Made by a program: the position numbers and the translations under genes
Shown: positions 24,036 through 33,652 of the stretch, one piece after another
Layout: each line of letters begins with the position of its first letter
Numbering within the stretch: position 1 is the stretch's first letter
The notes under the pieces: generated by a model
Seen by the model: the letters and a program-made list of their open reading frames with translations, nothing else
What the model was told of the DNA's origin: nothing
The model's database searches: none
Assembly (NCBI GenBank): GCA_019416685.1
Contig: DXWV01000037.1
Coordinates: 1-64,000, forward strand
Direction: 5' to 3'
From: Bacteroides sp.
GTDB taxonomy: Bacteria > Bacteroidota > Bacteroidia > Bacteroidales > Bacteroidaceae
DNA: 64,000 nt

Positions 24036-27000
24036 TTATTGTGGACCAATATCTTTTCTCCTTATTATTTCCTCAGTCGGTATATTACCGGATACATGAG
24101 TTTTCTCTCCTGTTATTATTGTAAAATCTTTCCCTAAATCCTGTGCAACCTGACGTTCTCCTCGTATCTGTTTGGTATTAGAAAGAGACTTAACATCTTT
24201 AACTTCAATAACCTTTGCATTAGTTATGGCATCCGGGATAACGGTTACTTTTTCTCTTCTTGTCAAATTAACCGTGTATTTAGCTGTATTCTTAACCTCA
24301 CCTATACTCTCTAACACTTTAGCTTCATTTTGTATCCCTCGCTTCATTGCACTCACACCATCCACAACCTTATCTGCAGTTTTAGCTGCATCAACTGCTT
24401 TATCTATAGCACGAACACCTTTTATTGCTGCTCCCGCTCCGCCCGGAATCACAGGTAAAGCGACAGCAGCGGCATCAAGCACTATCCCTACTCCATCAAC
24501 AATCGCCCCAACAACATTACCACCTTGTACATTACTGACGAAGCTTTTAACTCCCATTGCAAGGCTGGCTATATCCCATGCCGATTCAATATACTCTCCT
24601 GTCGGATCCACATACCTCATCGGATTCCCTGCACAGTATCCATACGGACTCAGATCATAATATTTCTCGCACAACGGATCCCGGGTTGTAAAATGAGGGA
24701 TCTGAAACTCTTGCATGCGTGCCTTTGAATAATATTGATTCAGACCATGCATGGAGATCAACTCCTTGCCCGTATATTTATCTGGTTGAAGATCATAGTT
24801 CGTGCTACGAAAGATCAATCCGGACGGGTAATACTCTAAACTCTGGACTACATTGCCTGTCACAGCATCGCAAACCTGGCGGACACTACCCAAATGATCG
24901 CAAACATACGCATAAGATTTAAGAGAATCCAAATTGCCGGATGTTTTATTTACACATAATTGCAAATAACCATCCTGAATATCTATCCGTTCCGCAACAT
25001 CACCTTTGTAGTGCATTTCTCCATTACGCCACTCTTTAGTTTCTACAAAAGGATCGGTACTATTGGTTATCTTATCCAAGGGTACGGAGAGCGGAGTGGT
25101 ATAAGTACGGGAAATACTTCCCAACTTGATACCACTTGACAGATAATAATTTACGATACGGTTGCCATCACCAAATTGTACCGTATCCGGTAGATTAAGG
25201 ATATTATAGCGTACTGCCACAATATTCTTATCAAGATTAGCTGTTTCATTGCCATTACCATCATAATAATACTCTTGTTCGCTATCAGCAAGATCGGGAT
25301 AAATGGCGAAATCATAAGTGCCATGAAAACTTTTGTTGTCATCGGTCACCTTCAATAGCTGATTACCCCGATAATGAATATCCAAACCATTTACAGTTCC
25401 TGCTTCCTCCAAACGATATAAAGACGTGATATTACCCATCTTATCATAACTATAGAACTCATCATTCTTTAAACGGCTACCACTCATCCCGTACATCATG
25501 CCTGAAGTCAAACGATTGAATTCGTCATAATCAAAATGATAAAAATAAGAACGGCCATCCTGACTAATAGAGATATCGGCTATATTACCATTGTAGCAAC
25601 GAGAGAGTTGATAGGGCAACATAGAATTCCCATAATAAAGAGTTTCATTAAACCGGCTCGTACTGATAATATTATATAGAGTCCCATCATTCTGGTAATT
25701 ATACATCACTGCAACTTTATCACCCTGCAATTGCTTTTCAATAACACGTCCGTAAGAGTCGTAATTAAATGTACGCAAAGGAGAAGTATGCCGAGTTGCC
25801 TCATATCCTAAAGCATAGGTACTGCTTTTTTCACGTTCGGCATGGTCATAGGTATAATTCGACTTCAAAGAGTAACGATTGTCATAATGCGATTCACTCT
25901 GTATCAATGCCCCCTGAAAGTTGTAATTATAATCTGTAGACAGGCTGTTGCCGGATAATGTTTCTTTTGAAGACTGAGTAAGTAACCGCGCTTTATCATC
26001 ATACCGACTGACTGTATACCGCCCTTTATCCGGAAGATTCAATACAGATTCAAACACCCCTGTCTGCAATCCTTTTGCAGAAACGGAAGTGGAAATGTCG
26101 ACAGAGGGCCACTCTGCGGTAAGTTCTGTAAAATCATAGGTATCATAATACCGAACACAAATAAATGTATATCCTCCCTGCCCCAGCTTCACATTGTCGG
26201 AATAACCCATGCATGAACCGGAAGCGCCCCTGTAATTTTCGCGTATCAGTACATCCCGGTAGAGTGCTGCCAGTTCTTCACGGCTACGGCTATCTTTGAC
26301 CGTCCCCTCTACAACGGCCCGCCCAAGCCCGTCATATTTAATGAAACTCCATTCACCTTTTACTCTCCTGTTAGCATCTTGTATCAGAATCGGGCGATGA
26401 TCTCCATCATATACTGTATAGATCCAGTCTGCACCCGGATATTTCACTTCCACACACTGGTTATCATCATCATAGATATAAAAATAAGCATATAAATCAA
26501 GATAATTCCCCTCAGACAGACTTTGATTGTTGAAAGAGGTGTATCCGTCTACAGCAGCAGGGGGAAGAACACAACAAAGACGATCATAATTATCGTATAC
26601 AGAATAAGTATCATGATATCCGTCTTCTCCTATTTGACGCTTCAGCACTGTACGTTCGTCATTATCCACAAAAAGCAAAGTTTGATGGCCATCCTCATCC
26701 GTTTCCCAGGTGACTTGATAGGCCCCTGTCGCTGCTATACGTTTTTCAAGTGTAGTGGCCCCTTGCATTCTGAATTCAAAAGCATTCAACTCCGGTATAG
26801 CAGAAGTGCTCAGCCGATACTTGTAAGTAACATTTTTACCACCTAAATGAAGGCCCGAAACTTCCCGCACTTGCCCTCCAATGGCAGGTTCATAACAATA
26901 ATCATGAGACCATGCACTACCTGAAGACTCAAAATTTGCATGAGAAACAAAAGCCCCGTTATTACCGGAAAAAGGAAACGGAAGATACTCTTGTGATTTC

Positions 27001-27260
27001 TGACCAACCGTATTATAAACGATATAGTTTGCCAAATCCCCCTTATCAGGACTAATCCCTTTCTGAAGCTTTTGAATTAACCGGCCAGCAGAATCATAAT
27101 ACTCAATAGTAGTGAGGGAGTTGTTTTCATTAACTGCTGACAACTTCTGAACCGGCTCACGCAAAATGTGAGAAGTGATACTATTCTCCTGAGCGCAAAT
27201 GCGTACTCCCACATGGACAAGCAGCAAGCAAAGACTATATATAATTAATGTGCGTTTCAT
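24036..27260 (-). CDS. RHS-repeat toxin with restriction-endonuclease-like C-terminus
   Basis: 1074 residues with an N-terminal signal peptide (to about residue 23). After a DUF6443-like start (YYDSAGRLIQKLQKGISPDKG) come many YD repeats (YNYNFQGAL, FDYDEFNRLTSG, YSYDKMGNITSLYRLE), then the RHS core (YVCDHLGSVRQV ... DPLCEKYYDLSPYGYCAGNPMRYVDPTG, about 800-915). The variable tip (about 916-1074) ends in VIPDAI..AKVIEVKDVKSL..TKQIR, a PD-(D/E)xK pattern like Tox-REase families, so a DNase is likely. Its start overlaps the previous gene by 4 bases. The RHS shell should encapsulate the tip. Confidence 0.85.
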   Translation of the reverse strand: MKRTLIIYSLCLLLVHVGVRICAQENSITSHILREPVQKLSAVNENNSLTTIEYYDSAGRLIQKLQKGISPDKGDLANYIVYNTVGQKSQEYLPFPFSGNNGAFVSHANFESSGSAWSHDYCYEPAIGGQVREVSGLHLGGKNVTYKYRLSTSAIPELNAFEFRMQGATTLEKRIAATGAYQVTWETDEDGHQTLLFVDNDERTVLKRQIGEDGYHDTYSVYDNYDRLCCVLPPAAVDGYTSFNNQSLSEGNYLDLYAYFYIYDDDNQCVEVKYPGADWIYTVYDGDHRPILIQDANRRVKGEWSFIKYDGLGRAVVEGTVKDSRSREELAALYRDVLIRENYRGASGSCMGYSDNVKLGQGGYTFICVRYYDTYDFTELTAEWPSVDISTSVSAKGLQTGVFESVLNLPDKGRYTVSRYDDKARLLTQSSKETLSGNSLSTDYNYNFQGALIQSESHYDNRYSLKSNYTYDHAEREKSSTYALGYEATRHTSPLRTFNYDSYGRVIEKQLQGDKVAVMYNYQNDGTLYNIISTSRFNETLYYGNSMLPYQLSRCYNGNIADISISQDGRSYFYHFDYDEFNRLTSGMMYGMSGSRLKNDEFYSYDKMGNITSLYRLEEAGTVNGLDIHYRGNQLLKVTDDNKSFHGTYDFAIYPDLADSEQEYYYDGNGNETANLDKNIVAVRYNILNLPDTVQFGDGNRIVNYYLSSGIKLGSISRTYTTPLSVPLDKITNSTDPFVETKEWRNGEMHYKGDVAERIDIQDGYLQLCVNKTSGNLDSLKSYAYVCDHLGSVRQVCDAVTGNVVQSLEYYPSGLIFRSTNYDLQPDKYTGKELISMHGLNQYYSKARMQEFQIPHFTTRDPLCEKYYDLSPYGYCAGNPMRYVDPTGEYIESAWDIASLAMGVKSFVSNVQGGNVVGAIVDGVGIVLDAAAVALPVIPGGAGAAIKGVRAIDKAVDAAKTADKVVDGVSAMKRGIQNEAKVLESIGEVKNTAKYTVNLTRREKVTVIPDAITNAKVIEVKDVKSLSNTKQIRGERQVAQDLGKDFTIITGEKTHVSGNIPTEEIIRRKDIGPQ
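24604..25055 (-). repeat. RHS core segment with copies in three displaced cassettes
   Basis: This stretch of the full RHS gene is repeated at 20408-20859 (452 bases, full), 23090-23253 (partial) and 21839-21937 (partial), with only scattered differences. It is the homology through which tips can be exchanged. Confidence 0.85.
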
Positions 27261-30200
27261 TTTTCAGTAGCCATTTTAAGGTGATTTGTTTGAATGATGT
27301 TATGGTCATTATCCCGTATACAGTTCAGGCGTCCCATATCATCATATTCATAATAAGTGGTGATACCCCGTCCATCTGTCTTTGAAGTGATGCCCACTGA
27401 CGGACGATAAGTCATTATAATAACTTCCGCACGTGGAAGTTTAGTGCGAAGGGCATGCAAAGCCTGCCACTGTGCCTGAGTCGGTTCATCGGAACGCCCG
27501 ATAACGTCAACATCAATTCCTTGCGCTTTTACCTCTTCTATAGTCGCATTAAAAATTTGTGCAATAGGATATTGTGACTTATATCCCCACACATAAACAG
27601 CCGTCTGCCCCATCCGGCTTTGTATAGAGGTGCAATTACTCTGAGGGTCATAGTCTGCATAGGTAGTTTCCGCTTTTCCAAACAAGCTCATATCGCCATA
27701 TAAAGAAGAAGGTTCTTCCTTACCAAATGGTTGATAATAAATATAATCGGCTTCCGGAACAAACTGACTATTCTTATTATTCTTCTTGTATGTATGGAGT
27801 GTTTTCCGAACTAATCGGTTTTGTGCCCCTTTACGAAAATTCTCTTCAACAGGTGTACAGACTAAATTCTTCTCACACATCTCTTTATAAGGTGAACGAT
27901 CTTTAAAATCAACAGAATAAAATATCTCATGAGTTTCATTCAGATTCCGGTCTGTTACTTTTTTAGTTATAGTCCGAGGCTGGAAGTTGGTTGTGTTGTA
28001 TAGATAACTATTCATCGAATTACGAACAACCGGAGTCGTTCCGTGAATATCGATAATTGAATCATACTGATGAGACACAGCACAGAATGTGATCGGAATA
28101 TGGTACTTCGAAATAACAAAGAAATTACCCGGGTCCTCCCGAAGCGCCTTTAATCTCATAATCTCCCGTTCCTGATAAGTATAGTAAGTAGCTTTTGTCA
28201 TTCTTTCGTTTTCATAGATACAATGCCGACGCAATTTACCATTTTTAAAAATAAACTCTCCCGGAAATCCGGAAACAGCTCCCTCCCTCTCTTTCTTGTT
28301 ATAATAATAAAAGTCTTCCCGCAATGTATCTGTCAAGACACTGACCTGGCTATAGCCAACCGCTACTCCGGCTGTCGGGCTTTCCATAGGATTAACAGAG
28401 CCGGAAGAGCGGTTCAATACAATCGTACTGCCAGCCACATAATAATTACCGGGATCTGTAGTTGCAACATCATAGCAAAGAGAGACTTCACGGACAGCGT
28501 ATAAAGGGTTACGTATCTGAATGCCCGAACTTTTCCAATTATCATTCATATATTGATATTTCCGGAGAGTTGACGGTGATTTGATCTGAGCTATACGAAC
28601 TCCACCGGCAAGAGGCAACCCTTTATAATAAGGAACCTTATATAACTTTAAAGTTGCCGTTTGTTCCACAACAGTAGTATTTGACTGCATATCAAAAGTG
28701 TAAAAACCTTCTGTCAGATAAACTTTACGCCCCCGGATTGACCGGTCATCCCAATTTATATCTTTTGCCGTATGCCTGCGATCACGAAAACCAAAAATAA
28801 CAGTTCCCTTCTCTTCCTCTGCGTGAAATTCATTACCACCATACATGAAATCATAATCCACATATCCGTCAAACGGCATATAAAACCGGCTGGTTTTCAA
28901 ATGCTCACTGGCAGGCTTTACAAACCGTAATGTTTCCTTCCAGGTACCTTCATCAGACAAAGGTATTTTTACTTTTTCTCCATCAATGGCTTTTGGTTCG
29001 TAAGTGAATTCAGTACGTCCGCCCTCGGGTGTCTCAAAGGCCGTTAACATGCAAGAAGTTACATAATCGGGCAGTGTGCCACGATTGGCACCAGGCAAAT
29101 GAGTTCCTTTTGGAATAATGATATTATGTGCAAAACCCTCATAATCCCGATCCGTAATTATCGAAGGATAAAGGCAATTGTTCTTTATACCGTTGTAATA
29201 TCCCCAATGATCACAGGAAAAACTATTCTTACGAGGAAGAAGATGGGTTGTGTCATACTCCATGCGATACATAACACTACGTGCCTCTGTCCCGGTTACA
29301 GTTATAGAATCCAGTCTCAATCGAAGCGACAGGTAATTCTTGCACGAATCTGATGAAGTAAAATAGGAGGTATGAAAGTAGTACTTACTCAAAGGCTGAG
29401 GTTCTTTATCTGAGCCACAAATTTTAATCTCCTGCAATGCACGAGCCGGGAAATGATTACCCCAATCAGCGTTATGTTTATAATAATACAAAGAACGTAC
29501 ATCTTCTCTTTTATCCTGGCTTGCAACAAAATCAATATGTCCGTTTTTCCAGCTAATACGCCTCAGACGAGGATATTCTACAGTCAGGTCAGCAGAGTAA
29601 GTAGCCTTGGGAGTAAATGTATCATACGGAAGTTTCTTTCCATCTTGTGCCAATATTGTATATATATGTTGCGATACTCTCACCGGAGACACATAAGCAT
29701 TCAACTCTTCATCATATTCAAAAGTAATCCGGTCGCCATTTGGATAATAGATATCTTTCAGATACCAAGCCGTCACATGATTATCTGCCGGATTACTGGG
29801 ATCTATATCACCTTGTTCAAAATTACCTTCAATGCTTGACATGCTGGCATTCGATTCTGTATATGAACGAGAATATTTTATCTCCGGTTGCACGAAACAG
29901 TAACTGGTACCATCAGGAACAGTTACTCTAAATCCGATAAAAGTAGTAGTTCCTTGTAGTTCAATCTCCTCGATCTTCAGATTATCTTCCGGATTAGAAT
30001 AGATAAACCCGCTTCCCGGATTCTCCTGTTGTAGTTTATGTCCTCCCAATTTACAATAAAAACGGCCTGTATATCCACCAAAGTTATAATAAAACACATC
30101 CGGTTCGGCATCCCGCGATAATCTGGGGAAAATAAAAGCAGTACCATATTCATGAGACATTCTTATATACTCCGAATCTACCGAACCATCCACTACATCA

Positions 30201-30568
30201 GGAATATCTGTCTCATTATAATAATATCCGGTACCAAGATCATCTTTCCCCCGGATTGTACGTGTTATCAGACCACCGGCATTCAAGCACCAGCCCAATC
30301 CCACCCAAGTAGCTTCTTGTGCAACCCGGATACCCGAAGCGTGGTAACTAAGATTTATCGGAAAGCTATAAGGCCCTGTTTCAATCGTATGAATAGGAAT
30401 ATGGATGGAAGGAGTTCCGGTATACAGAGATACCGGATAGTCAACATATTGCGCCAATGCACACGAATTGGGAGAAGGAGTAATATCTTTAAATAACGAT
30501 TGCCCTTTTTGTGCTCCCAAAAGACAACAGTACAAAAGTGCAGAAATAAATATTGTTATTATCTTCAT
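27257..30568 (-). CDS. Large secreted YD-repeat protein, SpvB/TcB-like start
   Basis: 1103 residues with a signal peptide (to about residue 19). The N-terminus (PSIHIPIHTIETGPYSFPI, ISYHASGIRV..ATWVGLGWCL then AGGLITRTI) resembles the start of SpvB/TcB-type proteins. Late in the protein YD-repeat motifs appear (YVWGYKSQYPIAQIFNA, TYYEYDDMGRLNCIRD). It has no core or toxic tip; that is on the next gene, which overlaps it by 4 bases. The split into two partners recalls TcB and TcC, which jointly form a cocoon around the toxin tip (inference). Confidence 0.75.
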   Translation of the reverse strand: MKIITIFISALLYCCLLGAQKGQSLFKDITPSPNSCALAQYVDYPVSLYTGTPSIHIPIHTIETGPYSFPINLSYHASGIRVAQEATWVGLGWCLNAGGLITRTIRGKDDLGTGYYYNETDIPDVVDGSVDSEYIRMSHEYGTAFIFPRLSRDAEPDVFYYNFGGYTGRFYCKLGGHKLQQENPGSGFIYSNPEDNLKIEEIELQGTTTFIGFRVTVPDGTSYCFVQPEIKYSRSYTESNASMSSIEGNFEQGDIDPSNPADNHVTAWYLKDIYYPNGDRITFEYDEELNAYVSPVRVSQHIYTILAQDGKKLPYDTFTPKATYSADLTVEYPRLRRISWKNGHIDFVASQDKREDVRSLYYYKHNADWGNHFPARALQEIKICGSDKEPQPLSKYYFHTSYFTSSDSCKNYLSLRLRLDSITVTGTEARSVMYRMEYDTTHLLPRKNSFSCDHWGYYNGIKNNCLYPSIITDRDYEGFAHNIIIPKGTHLPGANRGTLPDYVTSCMLTAFETPEGGRTEFTYEPKAIDGEKVKIPLSDEGTWKETLRFVKPASEHLKTSRFYMPFDGYVDYDFMYGGNEFHAEEEKGTVIFGFRDRRHTAKDINWDDRSIRGRKVYLTEGFYTFDMQSNTTVVEQTATLKLYKVPYYKGLPLAGGVRIAQIKSPSTLRKYQYMNDNWKSSGIQIRNPLYAVREVSLCYDVATTDPGNYYVAGSTIVLNRSSGSVNPMESPTAGVAVGYSQVSVLTDTLREDFYYYNKKEREGAVSGFPGEFIFKNGKLRRHCIYENERMTKATYYTYQEREIMRLKALREDPGNFFVISKYHIPITFCAVSHQYDSIIDIHGTTPVVRNSMNSYLYNTTNFQPRTITKKVTDRNLNETHEIFYSVDFKDRSPYKEMCEKNLVCTPVEENFRKGAQNRLVRKTLHTYKKNNKNSQFVPEADYIYYQPFGKEEPSSLYGDMSLFGKAETTYADYDPQSNCTSIQSRMGQTAVYVWGYKSQYPIAQIFNATIEEVKAQGIDVDVIGRSDEPTQAQWQALHALRTKLPRAEVIIMTYRPSVGITSKTDGRGITTYYEYDDMGRLNCIRDNDHNIIQTNHLKMATEK

Positions 30569-30592
30569 ACATAATTAGTTTTAAGGTCACTA

Positions 30593-31735
30593 TTACATTA
30601 TTTTTCGGGACTCTTGTTTTCCATTTACAATAGTACTAAGAATAAACTCTCTGTCTCCGCTCTGCGAAACATCTATTTTCTCAGAATAAGCCCCCGCAGA
30701 AACGATGTGAGGAGACTGATAGTGGATAACAATGCCCGAAACTGTGGTAAGAATCACTTCCAACTGTACCGGTTCATTCATTTGATAGTTCAGTGTCAAT
30801 TGTTTCCCGGGAACCAACGTATAATCCAACAGAAAAGACCTGTACCCAGGTCCTGATACGGAAGGATTGTTTTCCGAATTCTGTCCGGGAGTTTTTTCTG
30901 CAACGACCGCTAACTGTTCACGAATAGCACGGTTTTCCGGATCATCTTTCAGATATTGCTGTTCTGTAAGGGGATAATAAAAGGAGGTATTGAAGTGTTT
31001 GTGTAAAATACCGGACTTATATATAGAGTTTTCAAAGGTTTCGAATACCGGATAACGATAGCCGGGAGCATACCACTGGCAATGGACAACATGCCAGGTA
31101 GCAGGGTCTCGTTGCAACCATACCTGTATAGTATCGGATAAATGAGGAATACTGTCAATACTGGGAGTAGAATGCCTATTGGCATAGTAGGTCTGCCCTA
31201 TATACTGATCACGACGAACACGAAGAACTTGCCGCAAAGTATCCGTGTCGGGAAGTAGCAAACACCCTAATCCATCGGCCACAACGGAAGAAAAACCGTA
31301 GGAAGAGATGCCTAAAGAATGGCTATAACTCCCTTCACCATAGAAATAAGAGCCGATAGAATCGCCATAGGCAAATGGATAGCGCAGAGTAATCATCGGA
31401 AGCCTGTTGTCTACCCGGACATTGGCATTCTCATAGCCTATAAGAAGCAACGAATCAGTGGAAAGCCGGTACCTGTATTGCGTACGGGATTCTGATAGAC
31501 AAAGTACAGAATCAATCTTACCAGTATAACCAACCCTGTAGCTGTCATCATCTGCTTTTTGTGTACGAAAATCCCATACTATCCCTGAACCTTTTGCTCC
31601 GGAAGTAGTATAGTTTAGCTGTACTTTATAAAGGACATCACCAGATCGGGGTTGTGAAGACTTTTTTGATAACTGCTGAGCAAAAGCTGGTGCTATCATA
31701 AAAAACAAAAGGAATAACAAAGTACAATTCTTCAT
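30593..31735 (-). CDS. Secreted protein of unknown function, first gene of RHS operon
   Basis: 380 residues with a clear signal peptide cleaved after AFAQ (about residue 20). Mainly beta-sheet composition. The C-terminal 80 residues (PGKQLTLNYQMNEPVQLEVILTTVSG split: LNYQMNEPVQLEVIL, then VSAGAYSEKIDVS..FILS..VNG) look like a small sandwich domain of the kind seen at the end of type IX-secreted proteins, though not a clear match. It ends 25 bases before the large YD-repeat gene, so it is likely to serve that system. Confidence 0.6.
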   Translation of the reverse strand: MKNCTLLFLLFFMIAPAFAQQLSKKSSQPRSGDVLYKVQLNYTTSGAKGSGIVWDFRTQKADDDSYRVGYTGKIDSVLCLSESRTQYRYRLSTDSLLLIGYENANVRVDNRLPMITLRYPFAYGDSIGSYFYGEGSYSHSLGISSYGFSSVVADGLGCLLLPDTDTLRQVLRVRRDQYIGQTYYANRHSTPSIDSIPHLSDTIQVWLQRDPATWHVVHCQWYAPGYRYPVFETFENSIYKSGILHKHFNTSFYYPLTEQQYLKDDPENRAIREQLAVVAEKTPGQNSENNPSVSGPGYRSFLLDYTLVPGKQLTLNYQMNEPVQLEVILTTVSGIVIHYQSPHIVSAGAYSEKIDVSQSGDREFILSTIVNGKQESRKIM

Positions 31736-31929
31736 ATCTATTGAGTTAAGTCAGTATTCCTGCAATGAGTCATTGAGAACAAGGGAGAAAAAGAGATTGT
31801 AAAATTACAAAAACAATACTAACAGGCAATTATATATGAACTTTTTTACATCTGCGACATTATGTTTGTTAACATGTTTTCCGTCAATATAAAAATATTC
31901 TACTGACATAAGTTAATAAATAAACAAAC

Positions 31930-31975
31930 AGCCGCCTGTCAACCTTAGAAAAGTTGCCAACAGACAGCTATCATT
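31930..31975 (-). terminator. Terminator-like hairpin after the SusD gene
   Basis: AGCTGTCTGT (minus, plus 31960-31969) can pair with ACAGGCGGCT (31930-31939), with an inner CAAC/GTTG pair, followed on the minus strand by TTTGTTTATTT. It would end the long nan transcript. The rest of 31736-32005 shows no gene and no clear promoter for the RHS operon. Confidence 0.55.
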
Positions 31976-32005
31976 ATTCCAGAATAAATTATCTCTGTCT
32001 CCCCC

Positions 32006-33640
32006 TTATTTGTACCCCGGATTCTGAACCAGATTCGGATTCATACGCCTCACTTTATCCGGTATAGGGAATACCGTAGTATACCCACTCGCTTCGCCAA
32101 CCAACTGTGGACGGCTACTATAAGAACGAGTGAATAGTCTGAACCTCACAAGATCTTGTCGCCTCCAGCCTTCCCAGGCAAATTCCAGTTGGCGCTCATC
32201 AAGAATAGTATTCAAAGTGGCTTCCCGATAAGGAGCACCCACGCGGAAACGTACCCGGTTCAATTCTTCATCACCGTTCTCTCCGTTGCGGACTTTTGCT
32301 TCACTCTTCATTAGCAGCACATCGGCATAGCGATAAAGCACAATATCATTCTCCATCAGTTTACCGTCTTTCGTGCCCGTATCATCTACTTCGTACTTCT
32401 TCATACGGGCTCCTGCTGTCTTCTCATAAGGCTCATTGGATATATCCAAAGCCACCTCCCAGGGTAGGTATTCAAGTATCGTACCGTCGTCCAGCCTCAC
32501 TACGTTTCCTTTCAAATCATAAACAATACCGGCGAAATAGCACTTGTCAAAACGGGGATCAACCTGAGGAGTGCCGTAAGCAAAGGTTTTCAGAACCTCA
32601 ATGGTGGCACTTGAACCATTCTCTCCGCTCAAGCCGTATGCTTTGGCATGGTTGTAGTGACGCGAGCGGAAAAGATATTGCATCTGGTTGGTGTACAGGT
32701 TCTTATTCATCGGTATAATAAAGATATTCTCGGCTGATGATTCGTTGAATACGGCAAAGTTGGTGGTATAATCCTCTTCAAGCCGGTAACCGGATTTCGT
32801 GACAGAATCACAATAAGCCTCAACGGTCTGCCAGGCATTAAGCTCTTCGCCACCTACATTAAAATAGATGTTTCTGCCATCCGGACGTATGCCGTCCGTC
32901 CAGTCATTATCGGTATATACCTCTGCATTCAGAGCCAGTTTAGCCAAAAGGAAATGGGCAACGGGGCGAGTAATGCGTCCATAATAAGTACCGGGCAGAT
33001 TGCTATGGGCAGTGCTCAGTTCGGGAGCCGACTGCTGTAACTCGCGTACAACAAAATCATAAACTTCCTGGCGGGTGGACTGTTTCACTTCTTTCACCGG
33101 CATAGAAGAAGACAATACCAACGGAACATTTCCAAACAAATCTACCAGATGATAGTAATACAGGGCACGTAATGCCCGTACCTCTGCTTCATAGGCCACT
33201 AACTCCCTGTCGTTGTCCGTCCCGGCATACTGTGCTATTCTTTCCAGCGATTTATTACTTAAACCTATCACTTTAAACAAATATTCCCAGGTGGCTTGTA
33301 TAGCATCATTATTGACACCCCAATTGTGCAGATAAAGCCCCTGCCAGAAGCCACCATCATACCAGTCGCCACCCCGGGTGGGCATTATAGCCTCATCGGT
33401 AGTGAAGGTATTCAGATCGTAGATACCGCGTCCGGTGCCCTGCAAGCCCTGGCTGTCACTGTATCCGCCAATATTGTTGTACAATGAGGCGACTGCATTG
33501 AGATACAAGTCGGACAAGTTTTTATATGCTTCTTCCTCAAAGATGCGATCTCTCGGTTTCTCACGTAAAAAGTCATCACAGGATAGTTGTACCAGTGATA
33601 ACAGCAGAAAACATGCTATATATATAAATGAACGTTTCAT
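32006..33640 (-). CDS. nanU: SusD-like sialic acid-binding outer-membrane lipoprotein
   Basis: 544 residues. Lipobox at about residue 21 (LVQLSCDDFL), then the SusD fold: TPR-like helices (EAYKNLSDLYLNAVASLYN), RALRALYYYHLVDLFGNVP, and the C-terminal ILDERQLEFAWEGWRRQDLVRF with the final FPIPDKVRRMNPNLVQNPGY. Such proteins sit as a lid on the paired SusC. In Bacteroides and Tannerella the pair next to sialidase genes imports sialic acid (NanU/NanO); the symbol rests on that context. Starts 13 bases after nanO. Confidence 0.85.
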   Translation of the reverse strand: MKRSFIYIACFLLLSLVQLSCDDFLREKPRDRIFEEEAYKNLSDLYLNAVASLYNNIGGYSDSQGLQGTGRGIYDLNTFTTDEAIMPTRGGDWYDGGFWQGLYLHNWGVNNDAIQATWEYLFKVIGLSNKSLERIAQYAGTDNDRELVAYEAEVRALRALYYYHLVDLFGNVPLVLSSSMPVKEVKQSTRQEVYDFVVRELQQSAPELSTAHSNLPGTYYGRITRPVAHFLLAKLALNAEVYTDNDWTDGIRPDGRNIYFNVGGEELNAWQTVEAYCDSVTKSGYRLEEDYTTNFAVFNESSAENIFIIPMNKNLYTNQMQYLFRSRHYNHAKAYGLSGENGSSATIEVLKTFAYGTPQVDPRFDKCYFAGIVYDLKGNVVRLDDGTILEYLPWEVALDISNEPYEKTAGARMKKYEVDDTGTKDGKLMENDIVLYRYADVLLMKSEAKVRNGENGDEELNRVRFRVGAPYREATLNTILDERQLEFAWEGWRRQDLVRFRLFTRSYSSRPQLVGEASGYTTVFPIPDKVRRMNPNLVQNPGYK

Positions 33641-33652
33641 CGTAGCTCCTTT

